In this document: positions 33,675-42,641 of the stretch, in pieces
Layout: each line of letters starts with the position of its first letter
Position numbering within the stretch: position 1 is the first letter of the stretch
Source: Streptomyces violaceusniger
GTDB lineage: Bacteria > Actinomycetota > Actinomycetes > Streptomycetales > Streptomycetaceae
Reading direction: 5' to 3'
Assembly (NCBI GenBank): GCA_005405945.1
Contig: BJHW01000001.1
Location: forward strand, 3,472,001-3,536,000
Length of the DNA stretch: 64,000 bases
Made by a program: the position numbers and the translations under genes
The notes under the pieces: generated by a model
The model's database searches: none
Told to the model about the DNA's origin: nothing
What the model saw: only the letters and a program-made list of their open reading frames with translations

Positions 33675-34664
33675 TCAGTTGTGGCTGTGCAGCGCCTCGT
33701 TCAGCCCGCCCCAAGAACCGGTCCGGGGCAGCGCCTCCACCGTGCCGGTGATGGAGTTGCGGCGGAAGAGGAGGTTGTTGACGCCGGAGAGCTCCAGGGC
33801 CTTGGCGATCTTGCCGTCCGGGAGCGTGACGCGGGTGCCCGCCGTCACATACAGCCCCGCCTCGACGATGCAGTCGTCGCCGAGCGAGATGCCCAGGCCC
33901 GCCTCGGCGCCGAGCAGGCAGCGCTCGCCGATGGTGATCGTCTGCTTGCCGCCGCCGGAGAGGGTGCCCATGATCGAGGCACCGCCGCCGACGTCGGAGC
34001 CGTCGCCGACCACGACGCCCGCGCTGATCCGGCCCTCGACCATGGAGGTCCCGAGCGTCCCGGCGTTGAAGTTGACGAAGCCCTCGTGCATGACCGTGGT
34101 CCCGGAGGCGAGGTGCGCGCCGAGGCGGACCCGGTCGGCGTCGCCGATGCGGACGCCGGCGGGGACGACGTAGTCGGTCATCCGGGGGAACTTGTCGACA
34201 CTGGTCACCGACAGCTGCAGCCCCTCGGCGCGGGCGGCGAGCCGGGCCCGCTCCACCTGGTCGGCGGCGACGGGGCCGAGCGAGGTCCAGGCGACGTTGG
34301 CCAGCAGGCCGAACTGGCCGTCCAGGCTCAGGCCGTGCGGCTTGACCAGGCGGTGGCTGAGCAGATGCAGCCGCAGATAGACGTCGTGCGCGTCCCCGGG
34401 CTTCTCGTCCAGCGAGGCGATGACCGTGCGGACGGCGACGACCTCGACGCCGCGCCGGGGGTCCGGTCCGACCGCCTTGAGGGCGGTCTCGCCCAGCAGC
34501 TGCGTGGTGCGCTCGGCGTCGAGCCGCTCGGTCCCGGCCGGGCCGGGCTCGGCGGTCAGCTCCGGGGCCGGGAACCAGGTGTCCAGGACGGTGCCGTCCT
34601 CGGTGAGGGTGGCGAGACCGGCGGCGACGGCGCCGGTGGGGGCGGTGGTGGGTGCATCGGTCAT
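33675..34664 (-). CDS. dapD: Tetrahydrodipicolinate N-succinyltransferase
   Basis: Succinylates tetrahydrodipicolinate in the diaminopimelate/lysine pathway. 329 residues, the longer actinobacterial type. The start at 34664 is chosen over upstream codons because it begins MTDAPTT and matches the family. The C-terminal half is a left-handed beta helix of hexapeptide turns ([22 protein letters not shown], in part) with [20 protein letters not shown], split here as [10 protein letters not shown]. It ends LNEALHSHN. Single gene, converging on the nuclease. Confidence 0.92.
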   Translation of the reverse strand: MTDAPTTAPTGAVAAGLATLTEDGTVLDTWFPAPELTAEPGPAGTERLDAERTTQLLGETALKAVGPDPRRGVEVVAVRTVIASLDEKPGDAHDVYLRLHLLSHRLVKPHGLSLDGQFGLLANVAWTSLGPVAADQVERARLAARAEGLQLSVTSVDKFPRMTDYVVPAGVRIGDADRVRLGAHLASGTTVMHEGFVNFNAGTLGTSMVEGRISAGVVVGDGSDVGGGASIMGTLSGGGKQTITIGERCLLGAEAGLGISLGDDCIVEAGLYVTAGTRVTLPDGKIAKALELSGVNNLLFRRNSITGTVEALPRTGSWGGLNEALHSHN

Positions 34665-34709
34665 GGTCAGAACGCTAACCGGAGCCGGGCCCGGGAGGCG
34701 AACCGGTCT

Positions 34710-34820
34710 CAGCGAGCGGTCCCGGGCGGCCCGCCGTACGGTCACAGCGAACGGGCGGCCCGCCGTACGGTCACAGCGAACGGGCGGTCCGCCGTACGGT
34801 CTCAGCGAGCGGTCGGCCCG
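34710..34820. repeat. 29-bp tandem repeats running into a tetR 3' end
   Basis: Units begin CAGCGA(A/G)CGG at 34710, 34745, 34774 and 34803, so 35, 29 and 29 bp apart, each with GGCGG(C/T)CCGCCGTACGGT. The last is partial and encodes the C-terminus and stop of the TetR gene (34802-34804). They also lie just upstream of dapD. Confidence 0.8.
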
Positions 34821-35371
34821 TCGTCGCCGTCCCCGCCCATGATCCGCGCCAGCGCCGCGCGGGTGTCCTCCCGGTCGTACGGGCGGTCCGCCAACAGCAC
34901 CTGCAAGGTCAGCCCGTCGATCAGAGCCACCACCGCGCGCGCCGTGGCCGCGTCGGGCACCAGTCGCGCCAGCATCCGGGCCATCTCGTCCAGGCACTCG
35001 GCGGCGAGCGGCCGCAGCCCCTCATGGCGCAGCGCGGCGAAGTACAGCTCGTACTCGAGCTCCAGTCGCGCCCGGTCGCCCGTGATCTGCTCCTCCAGCC
35101 ACCGGGCCAGCTCGTCGGCGGGCGGTGCGGCCGGATCGACGCCCTCCACCCAGCGCTCCACCTCCGCCAGCCACTCCGCGTTGATCTGGCGGAGCGCCGC
35201 GATCAGCAGGTCGTCGAGGGTCGCGAAGTGGTAGGTCGTCGAGCCCAGCGGCACATCGGCCGCGGCGGCCACGGCCCGGTGGCCGAGCCCCGCGATGCCG
35301 CGCTCGCGGACCACGGCGGCCGCGGCGTCGATGATCCGCTGCCGCCGCTCGGGGTCGTAGCGGCGGCCCAT
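34802..35371 (-). CDS. TetR-family repressor of the SMR gene
   Basis: 189 residues from the ATG at 35371, which overlaps the SMR stop by one base (TGATG). The helix-turn-helix is [40 protein letters not shown] (recognition helix [11 protein letters not shown]). The C-terminal ligand domain includes [16 protein letters not shown], a TetR_C pattern common for regulators of small efflux pumps. Its last residues [11 protein letters not shown] come from the tandem repeat. It probably binds the twin GTACGnnCGTAC sites ahead of the operon and represses both genes. Confidence 0.88.
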   Translation of the reverse strand: MGRRYDPERRQRIIDAAAAVVRERGIAGLGHRAVAAAADVPLGSTTYHFATLDDLLIAALRQINAEWLAEVERWVEGVDPAAPPADELARWLEEQITGDRARLELEYELYFAALRHEGLRPLAAECLDEMARMLARLVPDAATARAVVALIDGLTLQVLLADRPYDREDTRAALARIMGGDGDDGPTAR

Positions 35372-35691
35372 CAGTGGGCGCCGTTCAGATTGAGCACCAC
35401 CACCCCGGCGATGACCAGCAGCACGCCCAGCACCTTGGCGGCGGTCATCGCCTCCCCCAGGAAGAGCATGCCGATCGCGGCGATGACGGCGGTCCCGGCC
35501 CCGGACCATATGGCGTAGGCGGTGCTGACGGAGATGGACTTGAGCGTGTGGGCGAGCAGCACGAAGGAGAGCAGATAGCCCGCGCCGGTGGCCAGCGAGG
35601 GCCAGAGCCTGCTGAAACCTTCGCTGTACTTCATCGAGGTGGTCGCCAGGATCTCGGCCAGGATGGCCCCGGAGAGCGTCACATATGCCAT
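35371..35691 (-). CDS. Small multidrug resistance (SMR) transporter
   Basis: Four-segment proton-coupled exporter that works as a dimer, 106 residues. The conserved membrane Glu is in GAILAEILATTSMKYSEGF, at residue 13 of the protein from the start at 35691. YAIWSGAGTAVIAAIGM is the third segment signature. No ribosome site is seen; the operator repeat abuts the start codon, so translation may be leaderless. Exports cationic drugs or guanidinium-type compounds in relatives. Confidence 0.92.
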   Translation of the reverse strand: MAYVTLSGAILAEILATTSMKYSEGFSRLWPSLATGAGYLLSFVLLAHTLKSISVSTAYAIWSGAGTAVIAAIGMLFLGEAMTAAKVLGVLLVIAGVVVLNLNGAH

Positions 35692-35693
35692 GC

Positions 35694-35727
35694 GTACGAG
35701 CGTACACAACGATGCGTACGGGCGTAC
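35694..35727. promoter_or_regulatory. Twin TetR operators at the SMR start
   Basis: GTACG-AG-CGTAC (35694-35705) and GTACG-GG-CGTAC (35716-35727) are two palindromes 22 bp apart, about two helical turns. The pair is part of a 22-bp direct repeat and touches the SMR start codon. Confidence 0.7.
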
Positions 35728-35814
35728 ACAACCGGTCCACCGCGGGGTTACGGACACGCGAACGGCCCCCGCACCGAAGCGCGGGGGCCGCTCGAAAAGC
35801 CCTGGGAGGAGCTG

Positions 35815-36150
35815 TCAGACGTTGAAGCCGAGCGCGCGCAGCTGCTCACGCCCATCATCGGTGATCTTGTCCGGGCCCCACGGCGGCATCCAGACCCAGT
35901 TGATCCGCAGCTCGTTGACGATGCCGTCGGTCGCGGACTTGGCCTGGTCCTCGATGACATCGGTCAGCGGACAGGCCGCCGAGGTGAGCGTCATGTCGAT
36001 GGTGGCGATATTGCCGTCGTCGACATGGATGCCGTAGACCAGACCGAGGTTGACCACGTCGATGCCCAGCTCGGGGTCCACGACGTCGTACAGGGCCTCG
36101 CGGACCTCTTCCTCACTGGCGGGCTTGGTGGTGGTGGCGTTCTCAGTCAT
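35815..36150 (-). CDS. sufT: SufT-like iron-sulfur assembly factor (DUF59/MIP18)
   Basis: Helps mature iron-sulfur proteins. 111 residues; MIP18 motifs are EALYDVVDPELGIDVVNLGLVYG (shown as DVVDPELGIDVVNLG), then TLTSAACPLTDVIEDQ with the conserved Cys, and the NWVWMPPWGPDKITDDGREQL end. The ATG overlaps the sufU stop (ATGA). Last gene of the suf operon. Confidence 0.9.
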   Translation of the reverse strand: MTENATTTKPASEEEVREALYDVVDPELGIDVVNLGLVYGIHVDDGNIATIDMTLTSAACPLTDVIEDQAKSATDGIVNELRINWVWMPPWGPDKITDDGREQLRALGFNV

Positions 36151-36610
36151 GCGGTCTTCCCTCCGGCGGTCTCGCCCAGCGCCTGTGCCGTGGCGTCCTT
36201 CCACGCCATCCAGCTCAGCAGGGCGCATTTCACCCGGGCCGGGTACTTGGAGACACCGGCGAACGCGATCGCGTCCTCCAGCACCTCCTCCATCGCGTCG
36301 TCCGGCTCGGCCTTGCCCTTGGACTGCATCAGCTCCAGGAAGGTCTCCTGGATTCTGCGGGCCTCGGCCAGTTCCTTGCCCACCAGCAGCTCATTGAGGA
36401 CCGAGGCGCTGGCCTGGCTGATGGAACAGCCCTGGCCCTCGTAGCTCACGTCCTCGATGGTGTCGCCGTCAAGCCGCACCCGGAGCGTGATCTCGTCACC
36501 GCAGGTGGGATTGACGTGGTGTACCTCTGCGTCGCCGTTCCTCAGCCCCCGGCCATGGGGTTCTTGTAGTGATCCAGGATGACGTCCTGGTACATCGAAT
36601 CCAGCTTCAC
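36147..36610 (-). CDS. sufU: SufU iron-sulfur scaffold/sulfur transfer protein (one frame break)
   Basis: Zinc-binding partner that takes sulfur from SufS. It starts with GTG at 36610, 11 bp after sufS, reading MKLDSMYQDVILDHYKNP. The frame is then lost at the G run 36557-36560, and one added base joins HGRGLRNGDAEVHHVNPTCGDE and the rest. The three zinc-site cysteines are present: NPTCGDE, EGQGCSISQ, ARVKCALLSW. About 154 residues after repair. Truncation here would be hard to tolerate in a living cell, which argues for a sequence error. Confidence 0.88.
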
Positions 36611-36621
36611 GCGGCACGCCC

Positions 36622-37878
36622 CTACCCGAAGAAGTTCCGTACGTGCTCCAGGCCCTCCACCAAGGCGTCGACCTCGGCCGGCGTGGAGTACAGATAGAAC
36701 GACGCTCGGGTGGTCGCCGGAATTCCGTAGCGCAGGCATACGGGACGGGCGCAGTGGTGGCCGACCCGGACCGCGATCCCCTGCTCGTCCAGCACCTGGC
36801 CCACGTCGTGGGGGTGGATGTCGCCGAGCGTGAAGGAGATCGTGGCACCGCGCTCCTCGGCCGTGGTGGGGCCGATGATGCGCAGGTCCGGCACCTCCAG
36901 GAGCCTGCCGACCGCGTAGTGCGTGAGGGCGTGCTCATGGCGGGTGATGTTGTCCATGCCGATCGAGGTGAGGTAGTCCACGGCCGCGCCGAGGCCGACG
37001 GCCTGGGCGATCGGGGGCGTACCGGCCTCGAACTTGTGCGGCGCCGGGGCGTAGGTGGACGAGTGCATCGAGACGGTCTCGATCATCTCGCCGCCGCCGA
37101 GGAACGGAGGCAGGTCCTCCAGCAGCTCCTGGCGGCCCCACAGCACCCCGATACCGGTCGGACCGCACATCTTGTGGCCGGTGAAGGCCACGAAGTCGGC
37201 CTGGAGCGCCTGGACGTCCAGCAGCATGTGCGGGGCGGCCTGGGAGGCGTCGATCACCACGAGGGCGCCGACGTCCTGGGCGCGGCGGACGATCGCCTCG
37301 ACCGGGTTGACCGTGCCGAGGATGTTGGAGACCAGCACGAACGAGACGACCTTGGTCTTCTCGGTGATGATCTGCTCTATCTCCGACAGGTCCAGACGGC
37401 CGTCCTCGGTGAGGCCGAACCACTTCAGCTTCGCGCCGGTGCGCTGCGAGAGCAGCTGCCACGGAACGATGTTGGAGTGGTGCTCCATCTCGGTGATGAC
37501 GATCTCGGTGTCCTGGTCCACCCGGTAGGGCTCATCGGCCCAGCCGAGCATGTTGGCGACCAGGTTGAGGGACTCCGACGCGTTCTTGGTGAAGATCACC
37601 TCGTCGCGGCTGGGAGCGTTGATGAAGGCGGCGACCTTGTCGCGAGCGCCCTCGTACAGCGCCGTGGCCTCCTCGGCGAGCACATGGACGCCCCGGTGCA
37701 CATTGGCGTTGGAGCGCTCGTAGTAGTCGTTCAGCACGTCCAGCACCTGGCGCGGCTTCTGCGAGGTCGCCGCGTTGTCCAGGTAGACGAGCCGCTGGCC
37801 GTCGTGGACGACCCGGTCCAGGATCGGGAAGTCCTTGCGGATCGCCTCGGTGTCGAGGAGGCCCGGCAACTGTGTCAC
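36622..37878 (-). CDS. sufS: Cysteine desulfurase SufS
   Basis: PLP enzyme that frees sulfur from cysteine for cluster building. 418 residues, group II. The PLP lysine is Lys236 (FTGHKMCGPTG), and the persulfide-forming Cys376 is in RVGHHCARPVC. YLDNAATSQKP and MEHHSNIVPW bind cofactor. GTG start, overlapping the sufC stop (GTGA). Confidence 0.96.
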   Translation of the reverse strand: MTQLPGLLDTEAIRKDFPILDRVVHDGQRLVYLDNAATSQKPRQVLDVLNDYYERSNANVHRGVHVLAEEATALYEGARDKVAAFINAPSRDEVIFTKNASESLNLVANMLGWADEPYRVDQDTEIVITEMEHHSNIVPWQLLSQRTGAKLKWFGLTEDGRLDLSEIEQIITEKTKVVSFVLVSNILGTVNPVEAIVRRAQDVGALVVIDASQAAPHMLLDVQALQADFVAFTGHKMCGPTGIGVLWGRQELLEDLPPFLGGGEMIETVSMHSSTYAPAPHKFEAGTPPIAQAVGLGAAVDYLTSIGMDNITRHEHALTHYAVGRLLEVPDLRIIGPTTAEERGATISFTLGDIHPHDVGQVLDEQGIAVRVGHHCARPVCLRYGIPATTRASFYLYSTPAEVDALVEGLEHVRNFFG

Positions 37879-38639
37879 TCGGACGCGCCTCCCTTCACGT
37901 ACTCCTCGTAGCCCTCTTCCTCCAGCTTGTCGGCGAGCTCGGGACCGCCGGACTCGGCGATCCGGCCCGCCGCGAAGACGTGGACGTGGTCGGGCTTGAT
38001 GTACCGCAGGATGCGGGTGTAGTGGGTGATCAGCAGGGTGCCCACCTGGCCGGACTCGCGGACCCGGTTGACGCCCTCGGAGACCACCCGCAGCGCGTCC
38101 ACGTCGAGGCCGGAGTCGGTCTCGTCGAGGATCGCGATGGCCGGCTTCAGCAGCTCCAGCTGGAGGATCTCGTGGCGCTTCTTCTCACCGCCGGAGAAGC
38201 CCTCGTTCACGTTCCGCTCGGCGAAGGAGGGGTCGATCGAGAGGCGCTCCATGGCCTCCTTGACCTCCTTCACCCACGTGCGCAGCTTGGGCGCCTCGCC
38301 GCGGATCGCGGTCGCGGAGGTGCGCAGGAAGTTGGAGACCGAGACGCCGGGGACCTCGACCGGGTACTGCATGGCGAGGAAGACACCGGCGCGGGCGCGC
38401 TCGTCGACGGACATCGCGAGCACGTCCTCGCCGTCCAGCGTCACGGTGCCGCCGGTGACCGTGTACTTCGGGTGACCGGCGAGCGAGTAGGCCAGGGTGG
38501 ACTTGCCGGAGCCGTTGGGGCCCATGATGGCGTGCGTCTCGCCCTGCTTCACGGTCAGGTCGACACCGCGCAGGATCTCGCGGGGACCGCCCTCGGCGTC
38601 GACGGAAACGTGCAGGTCGTGGATCTCAAGCGTGGCCAT
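37875..38639 (-). CDS. sufC: SufC ATPase
   Basis: ABC-type ATPase that drives the SufBCD scaffold, cytosolic. 254 residues from 38639. Walker A GPNGSGKST at about 40-48, signature FSGGEKKRHEI, Walker B AIAILDETDSGLD. LAMQYPVEVPGVSVSNFLR is a SufC trait. Seven bases separate it from the Rieske gene upstream. Confidence 0.96.
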   Translation of the reverse strand: MATLEIHDLHVSVDAEGGPREILRGVDLTVKQGETHAIMGPNGSGKSTLAYSLAGHPKYTVTGGTVTLDGEDVLAMSVDERARAGVFLAMQYPVEVPGVSVSNFLRTSATAIRGEAPKLRTWVKEVKEAMERLSIDPSFAERNVNEGFSGGEKKRHEILQLELLKPAIAILDETDSGLDVDALRVVSEGVNRVRESGQVGTLLITHYTRILRYIKPDHVHVFAAGRIAESGGPELADKLEEEGYEEYVKGGASE

Positions 38640-38646
38640 GGGTGCC

Positions 38647-38970
38647 TCAGGACTCCTGGGTGACGGAGACGAGCACATCGTCCCCTTCGATCTTTACGGG
38701 GTATACGGGGACCGGGCGCGTCGCGGGGAGGCCGGACGGCTTGCCGGTGCGCAGGTCGAAGCTGGAGCCGTGCAGCCAGCACTCGATCTGGCAGTCCTCC
38801 ACCTCGCCCTCGGACAGCGAGACGTTCGCGTGCGAGCAGATGTCGTTGACCGCGAACACCTCGCCCTCGGTGCGCACAAGAGCGATCGGCACTCCCTCGA
38901 GCTCGACCCTCTTGGGGGTGTCTTCCTCGAGTTCGTCCAGCGCACAGGCGCGTACGAAGGTTGGGGTCAT
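38647..38970 (-). CDS. Rieske-type ferredoxin within the suf operon
   Basis: Small [2Fe-2S] protein, 107 residues, with CSH (Cys45, His47) and CWLH (Cys64, His67) ligand pairs. It has the bare Rieske fold of dioxygenase ferredoxins, with no membrane anchor. The ATG overlaps the sufD stop (ATGA). Its fixed place between sufD and sufC in actinomycetes suggests an electron-transfer job in cluster assembly, which I cannot prove from sequence. Confidence 0.93.
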   Translation of the reverse strand: MTPTFVRACALDELEEDTPKRVELEGVPIALVRTEGEVFAVNDICSHANVSLSEGEVEDCQIECWLHGSSFDLRTGKPSGLPATRPVPVYPVKIEGDDVLVSVTQES

Positions 38971-40136
38971 CCTACGGACGCCTCCAGCTCGGCCTCGATC
39001 TTGTCGATGAGCCGCTCCTCCAGCTCGGGGATCCCGATCTGCTGGACGAGTTCGGCGAAGAAGCCGCGGACCACCAGGCGGCGGGCCTCGTCGGCCGGGA
39101 TGCCGCGCGCCATCAGGTAGAACAGCTGCTCGTCCTCGAAGCGGCCGGTCGCGCTCGCGTGACCGGCGCCGACGATCTCACCGGTCTCGATCTCCAGGTT
39201 CGGCACCGAGTCGACGCGGGCGCCGTCGGTGAGGACCAGGTTGCGGTTGAGCTCGTAGGTGTCGGTGCCCTCCGCGGCGGCCCGGATCAGCACATCGCCG
39301 ATCCACACCGCGTGCGCCTCCGCGCCCTGCAGCGCGCCCTTGTAGGCCACGTTGCTGCGGCAGTGCGGGGTGTCGTGGTCGATGAAGAGCCGGTGCTCCT
39401 GGTGCTGGCCGTTGTCGGTGAAGTACAGGCCGTAGAGCTCGGCCTCACCGCCCGGGGCGCCGTAGACGACGCGCGGGTGGAGGCGCACCAGGTCGCCGCC
39501 GAAGGTGACGACCACGGACTTGAAGGTGGCGTCCCGGCCGACCAGCGCGGTGTGCTGACCGACGTGGACCGCGGTGTCGTCCCAGTCCTGGACGGAGACC
39601 ACGGTGAGCTTGGCGCCGTCGCCGATCAGGTACTCCACGTTGGCGGCCACCGTGGCGTCACCGGTGTGGTCGATGACCACGACCGCCTCGGCGAAGGCGC
39701 CGACCGCGATCACCTGGTGGCCGAAGGCGGTGCCGCCCTCGCCGTGCACGGCGATCCGCACCGGCTCGGTGAGCACCGTCTCCTTGGGCACCGAGACGAC
39801 CGACGCCTTCTCGAAGGAGCTGTACGCCTGCGCCGCCACCCGGTCCACCGGCTTGCCGGCCTTCCCCAGGCGCGCGTCGTCACGGCCCACGGTCTCGACC
39901 GTGACGCCCGCGGGGGCGGTCACCTCGACCCTGACGCCGCCGTCGGCGACGGCCGTGCCGTCGTGAAGACCGCGCAGCCGCTCCAGGGGGGTGAACCGCC
40001 AGTCCTCCTCGCGGCCATGGGGCACCGGGAAGTCGGCCACGTCGTACGACGCGGGCGCGCTCACCCGGGCATCGGTGGGCTGGCCCACCTGGATGACGCC
40101 GTCCGTGGTGGATCCGGCCGGGATGGTTTCAGCCAT
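38967..40136 (-). CDS. sufD: SufD scaffold subunit
   Basis: Beta-helix partner of SufB in the SufBC2D scaffold. 389 residues. The C-terminal core has DTYELNRNLVLTDGARVDSVPNLEIE (in part NLVLTDGARVDSVPNLEI), AGHASATGRFEDEQLFYLMARG and the usual PADEARRLVVRGFF. The N-terminus is variable, as in relatives. A 91-bp gap separates it from sufB. Confidence 0.94.
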   Translation of the reverse strand: MAETIPAGSTTDGVIQVGQPTDARVSAPASYDVADFPVPHGREEDWRFTPLERLRGLHDGTAVADGGVRVEVTAPAGVTVETVGRDDARLGKAGKPVDRVAAQAYSSFEKASVVSVPKETVLTEPVRIAVHGEGGTAFGHQVIAVGAFAEAVVVIDHTGDATVAANVEYLIGDGAKLTVVSVQDWDDTAVHVGQHTALVGRDATFKSVVVTFGGDLVRLHPRVVYGAPGGEAELYGLYFTDNGQHQEHRLFIDHDTPHCRSNVAYKGALQGAEAHAVWIGDVLIRAAAEGTDTYELNRNLVLTDGARVDSVPNLEIETGEIVGAGHASATGRFEDEQLFYLMARGIPADEARRLVVRGFFAELVQQIGIPELEERLIDKIEAELEASVG

Positions 40137-40227
40137 GGCTGTCGTACTGCTCTCTTTCTGCCTGATGGGCCTGAATGGGGTGCCCGAGCGGAGGCTTCGG
40201 CCCCCGCCGGGCGGGGAGGGGGTGGCG

Positions 40228-41649
40228 TCAGCCGACCGCGCCCTCCATCTGCAGCTCGATCAGCCGGTTGAGCTCCAGCGCGTACTCCATGGGCAGCTCG
40301 CGCGCGATCGGCTCGACGAAGCCGCGCACGATCATCGCCATGGCCTCGTCCTCGGACAGACCGCGGCTCATCAGGTAGAAGAGCTGGTCGTCGCTGACCT
40401 TGGAGACGGTCGCCTCATGGCCCATGGACACGTCGTCCTCGCGGACGTCCACATACGGGTAGGTGTCCGAGCGGGAGATCGTGTCGACGAGCAGGGCGTC
40501 GCACAGCACATTGGACTTGGAGCCCTCGGCGCCCTCGCCGATCTCGATCAGACCGCGGTAGGAGGTGCGGCCACCGCCGCGCGCCACCGACTTGGAGACG
40601 ATGTTCGACGAGGTGTGGGGGGCCATGTGGACCATCTTGGCGCCGGCGTCCTGGTGCTGGCCCTCGCCCGCGAAGGCGATGGACAGGGTCTCGCCCTTGG
40701 CGTGCTCACCCATCAGGTAGACGGCGGGGTACTTCATGGTCACCTTGGAGCCGATGTTGCCGTCGACCCACTCCATGGTCGCGCCCTCGTAGGCCACGGC
40801 GCGCTTGGTGACCAGGTTGTAGACGTTGTTCGACCAGTTCTGGATGGTCGTGTAGCGGCAGCGGGCGCCCTTCTTGACGATGATCTCGACGACCGCGGAG
40901 TGCAGCGAGTCCGACTTGTAGATCGGCGCGGTGCAGCCCTCGACGTAGTGGACGTAGGCGTCCTCGTCGACGATGATCAGCGTCCGCTCGAACTGACCCA
41001 TGTTCTCGGTGTTGATGCGGAAGTACGCCTGCAGCGGGATCTCCACGTGCACGCCCTTCGGCACGTAGATGAACGAGCCGCCGGACCAGACCGCCGTGTT
41101 CAGCGAGGCGAACTTGTTGTCCCCCGCCGGGATCACGGTGCCGAAGTACTCCTTGAAGAGCTCCGGGTGCTCCTTGAGCGCGGTGTCGGTGTCCAGGAAG
41201 ATGACGCCCTGCTCCTCCAGGTCCTCACGGATCTGGTGGTAGACGACCTCGGACTCGTACTGGGCCGCGACACCCGCGACGAGGCGCTGCTTCTCGGCCT
41301 CCGGGATGCCCAGCTTGTCGTACGTGTTCTTGATGTCCTCGGGCAGGTCCTCCCAGGAGGCGGCCTGCTGCTCGGTGGAGCGGACGAAGTACTTGATGTT
41401 GTCGAAGTCGATACCCGACAGGTCCGAGCCCCAGGTGGGCATGGGCTTCTTGTCGAAGAGCCGCAGGCCCTTCAGGCGGAGCTTGAGCATCCACTCCGGC
41501 TCGGACTTCTTCGCCGAGATGTCGCGTACGACCTCCTCGGAGAGGCCGCGCTTGGCCGAGGCGCCGGCCACGTCGGAGTCGGCCCAGCCGTACTCGTAGT
41601 TGCCCAGGCCCTCGAGCTCGGGGTGAGCGGTCTCCGTGGGGAGAGTCAT
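40228..41649 (-). CDS. sufB: SufB scaffold subunit
   Basis: Main cluster-building subunit. 473 residues from 41649, where ATG overlaps the sufR stop. Conserved signatures: [45 protein letters not shown] (shown as [17 protein letters not shown]), [19 protein letters not shown] with the reactive-Cys region, and [17 protein letters not shown]. Length and motifs are standard. Confidence 0.96.
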   Translation of the reverse strand: MTLPTETAHPELEGLGNYEYGWADSDVAGASAKRGLSEEVVRDISAKKSEPEWMLKLRLKGLRLFDKKPMPTWGSDLSGIDFDNIKYFVRSTEQQAASWEDLPEDIKNTYDKLGIPEAEKQRLVAGVAAQYESEVVYHQIREDLEEQGVIFLDTDTALKEHPELFKEYFGTVIPAGDNKFASLNTAVWSGGSFIYVPKGVHVEIPLQAYFRINTENMGQFERTLIIVDEDAYVHYVEGCTAPIYKSDSLHSAVVEIIVKKGARCRYTTIQNWSNNVYNLVTKRAVAYEGATMEWVDGNIGSKVTMKYPAVYLMGEHAKGETLSIAFAGEGQHQDAGAKMVHMAPHTSSNIVSKSVARGGGRTSYRGLIEIGEGAEGSKSNVLCDALLVDTISRSDTYPYVDVREDDVSMGHEATVSKVSDDQLFYLMSRGLSEDEAMAMIVRGFVEPIARELPMEYALELNRLIELQMEGAVG

Positions 41650-42446
41650 TCGGGGTTCCTCCCGGCCGTGCTGGCAGATGCGGTGGTGGTCTTGGTGGTG
41701 CTGGTGTCGGTCTTCTCGACCTTGCCGGTCTTCGGAACGAACGTCGTGCACACCCCGTCGCCATGGGCGATGGTGGCCAGACGCTGCACATGGGTTCCGA
41801 GCAGCTGGGAGAAGACCTCGGTCTCCGCCTCACACAGCTGCGGATATCGCTCGGCTGCGTGGGCGACCGGGCAGTGGTGCTGGCAGAGCTGTTCGCCGAC
41901 CGGCGCGCTGCGCGCCGTAGCAGCGTACCCGTCCGCGGAGAGTGCTCCGGCGAGCGCTTGGGTGCGGCCGCCGGGGGCGGCGGCCTCGACGGCGCCGCGG
42001 TACCCCTCCGCCTGGGCGGCGAGCCTGGCGCGGGCGAACGCCGCGACCGCGGCACGCCCCGCCTCGCCGCCTCCGGCGCTCTGCTCGATCCAGCGGAGCG
42101 CGTCGACGGCGAGCTTGTCGTAGGCCTGGTCGAAGGCGTCGCGACCGCAGTCGGTGAGCGCGAAGACCTTGGCCGGGCGGCCGCGCCCCCGCGCCCCGTA
42201 CACCCTCTTCTCTCGGGGCTCGACGACGCCGTCGGCGACGAGGGTGTCCAGGTGGCGGCGGACGGCCGCCTGGGTCAGCTCCAGCCGCAGGGCGAGCTCC
42301 GCCGCGGTGGAGGGACCGTGGTCGAGGATGGAGCGCGCCACCCGGTTGCGGGTGCCGTGCTGCTCTTCCGGCGCGGACGCGGGCGCGCCAGACCGCGCGG
42401 CCGCTTCGGCCGCGCGTCCGTTCGGAGCCTCGCTCGCGTATTTCAC
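41646..42446 (-). CDS. sufR: SufR, iron-sulfur-sensing repressor of the suf operon
   Basis: DNA-binding repressor that carries a cluster and shuts the operon when supply is adequate. Winged helix: [24 protein letters not shown] (in part [15 protein letters not shown]), then [17 protein letters not shown]. Cluster ligands Cys188-x3-Cys192-x12-Cys205 lie in [21 protein letters not shown]. The GTG at 42446 is the best start ([10 protein letters not shown]) although it abuts the operator and no ribosome site is seen, so a leaderless message is possible; a longer start at 42482 exists. About 266 residues. Confidence 0.92.
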   Translation of the reverse strand: MKYASEAPNGRAAEAAARSGAPASAPEEQHGTRNRVARSILDHGPSTAAELALRLELTQAAVRRHLDTLVADGVVEPREKRVYGARGRGRPAKVFALTDCGRDAFDQAYDKLAVDALRWIEQSAGGGEAGRAAVAAFARARLAAQAEGYRGAVEAAAPGGRTQALAGALSADGYAATARSAPVGEQLCQHHCPVAHAAERYPQLCEAETEVFSQLLGTHVQRLATIAHGDGVCTTFVPKTGKVEKTDTSTTKTTTASASTAGRNPE

Positions 42447-42459
42447 AACGCCATTGTTG
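42446..42459. promoter_or_regulatory. SufR box
   Basis: CAAC-GCCATT-GTTG fits the CAAC-N6-GTTG site that I recall as the SufR target in Streptomyces avermitilis. It touches the sufR start codon, so binding would block the whole operon. Confidence 0.85.
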
Positions 42460-42515
42460 CGTAATTCCCCGGCGATCCACAAGCGAGGAGTTCGCCGGGT
42501 CCGGTGGGGTACATC

Positions 42516-42533
42516 ACTTAGGTCTACCTAAGT
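42516..42533. promoter_or_regulatory. Perfect palindrome in the sufR/ABC divergent region
   Basis: ACTTAGGT-CT-ACCTAAGT, an 8-2-8 inverted repeat, 70 bp from sufR and 109 bp from the ABC gene. It resembles an iron box (TTAGG/CCTAA halves) but the halves are 4 bp apart, not 9. Confidence 0.55.
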
Positions 42534-42641
42534 CCGAGACCTGGGCTCACCTGCGGCGACGTGTCCGGGCCCGGATGGCGGGCGCCGCGGCTTCCGGCCC
42601 TGCCGCCCACGGACGGCCCCGGGATTCGTAGACTGCCGGGC

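Noticed and set aside
42516-42533. DmdR/IdeR iron box
   Set aside because: The TTAGG and CCTAA halves are separated by 4 bp; the iron box has 9. Kept as an unknown operator.
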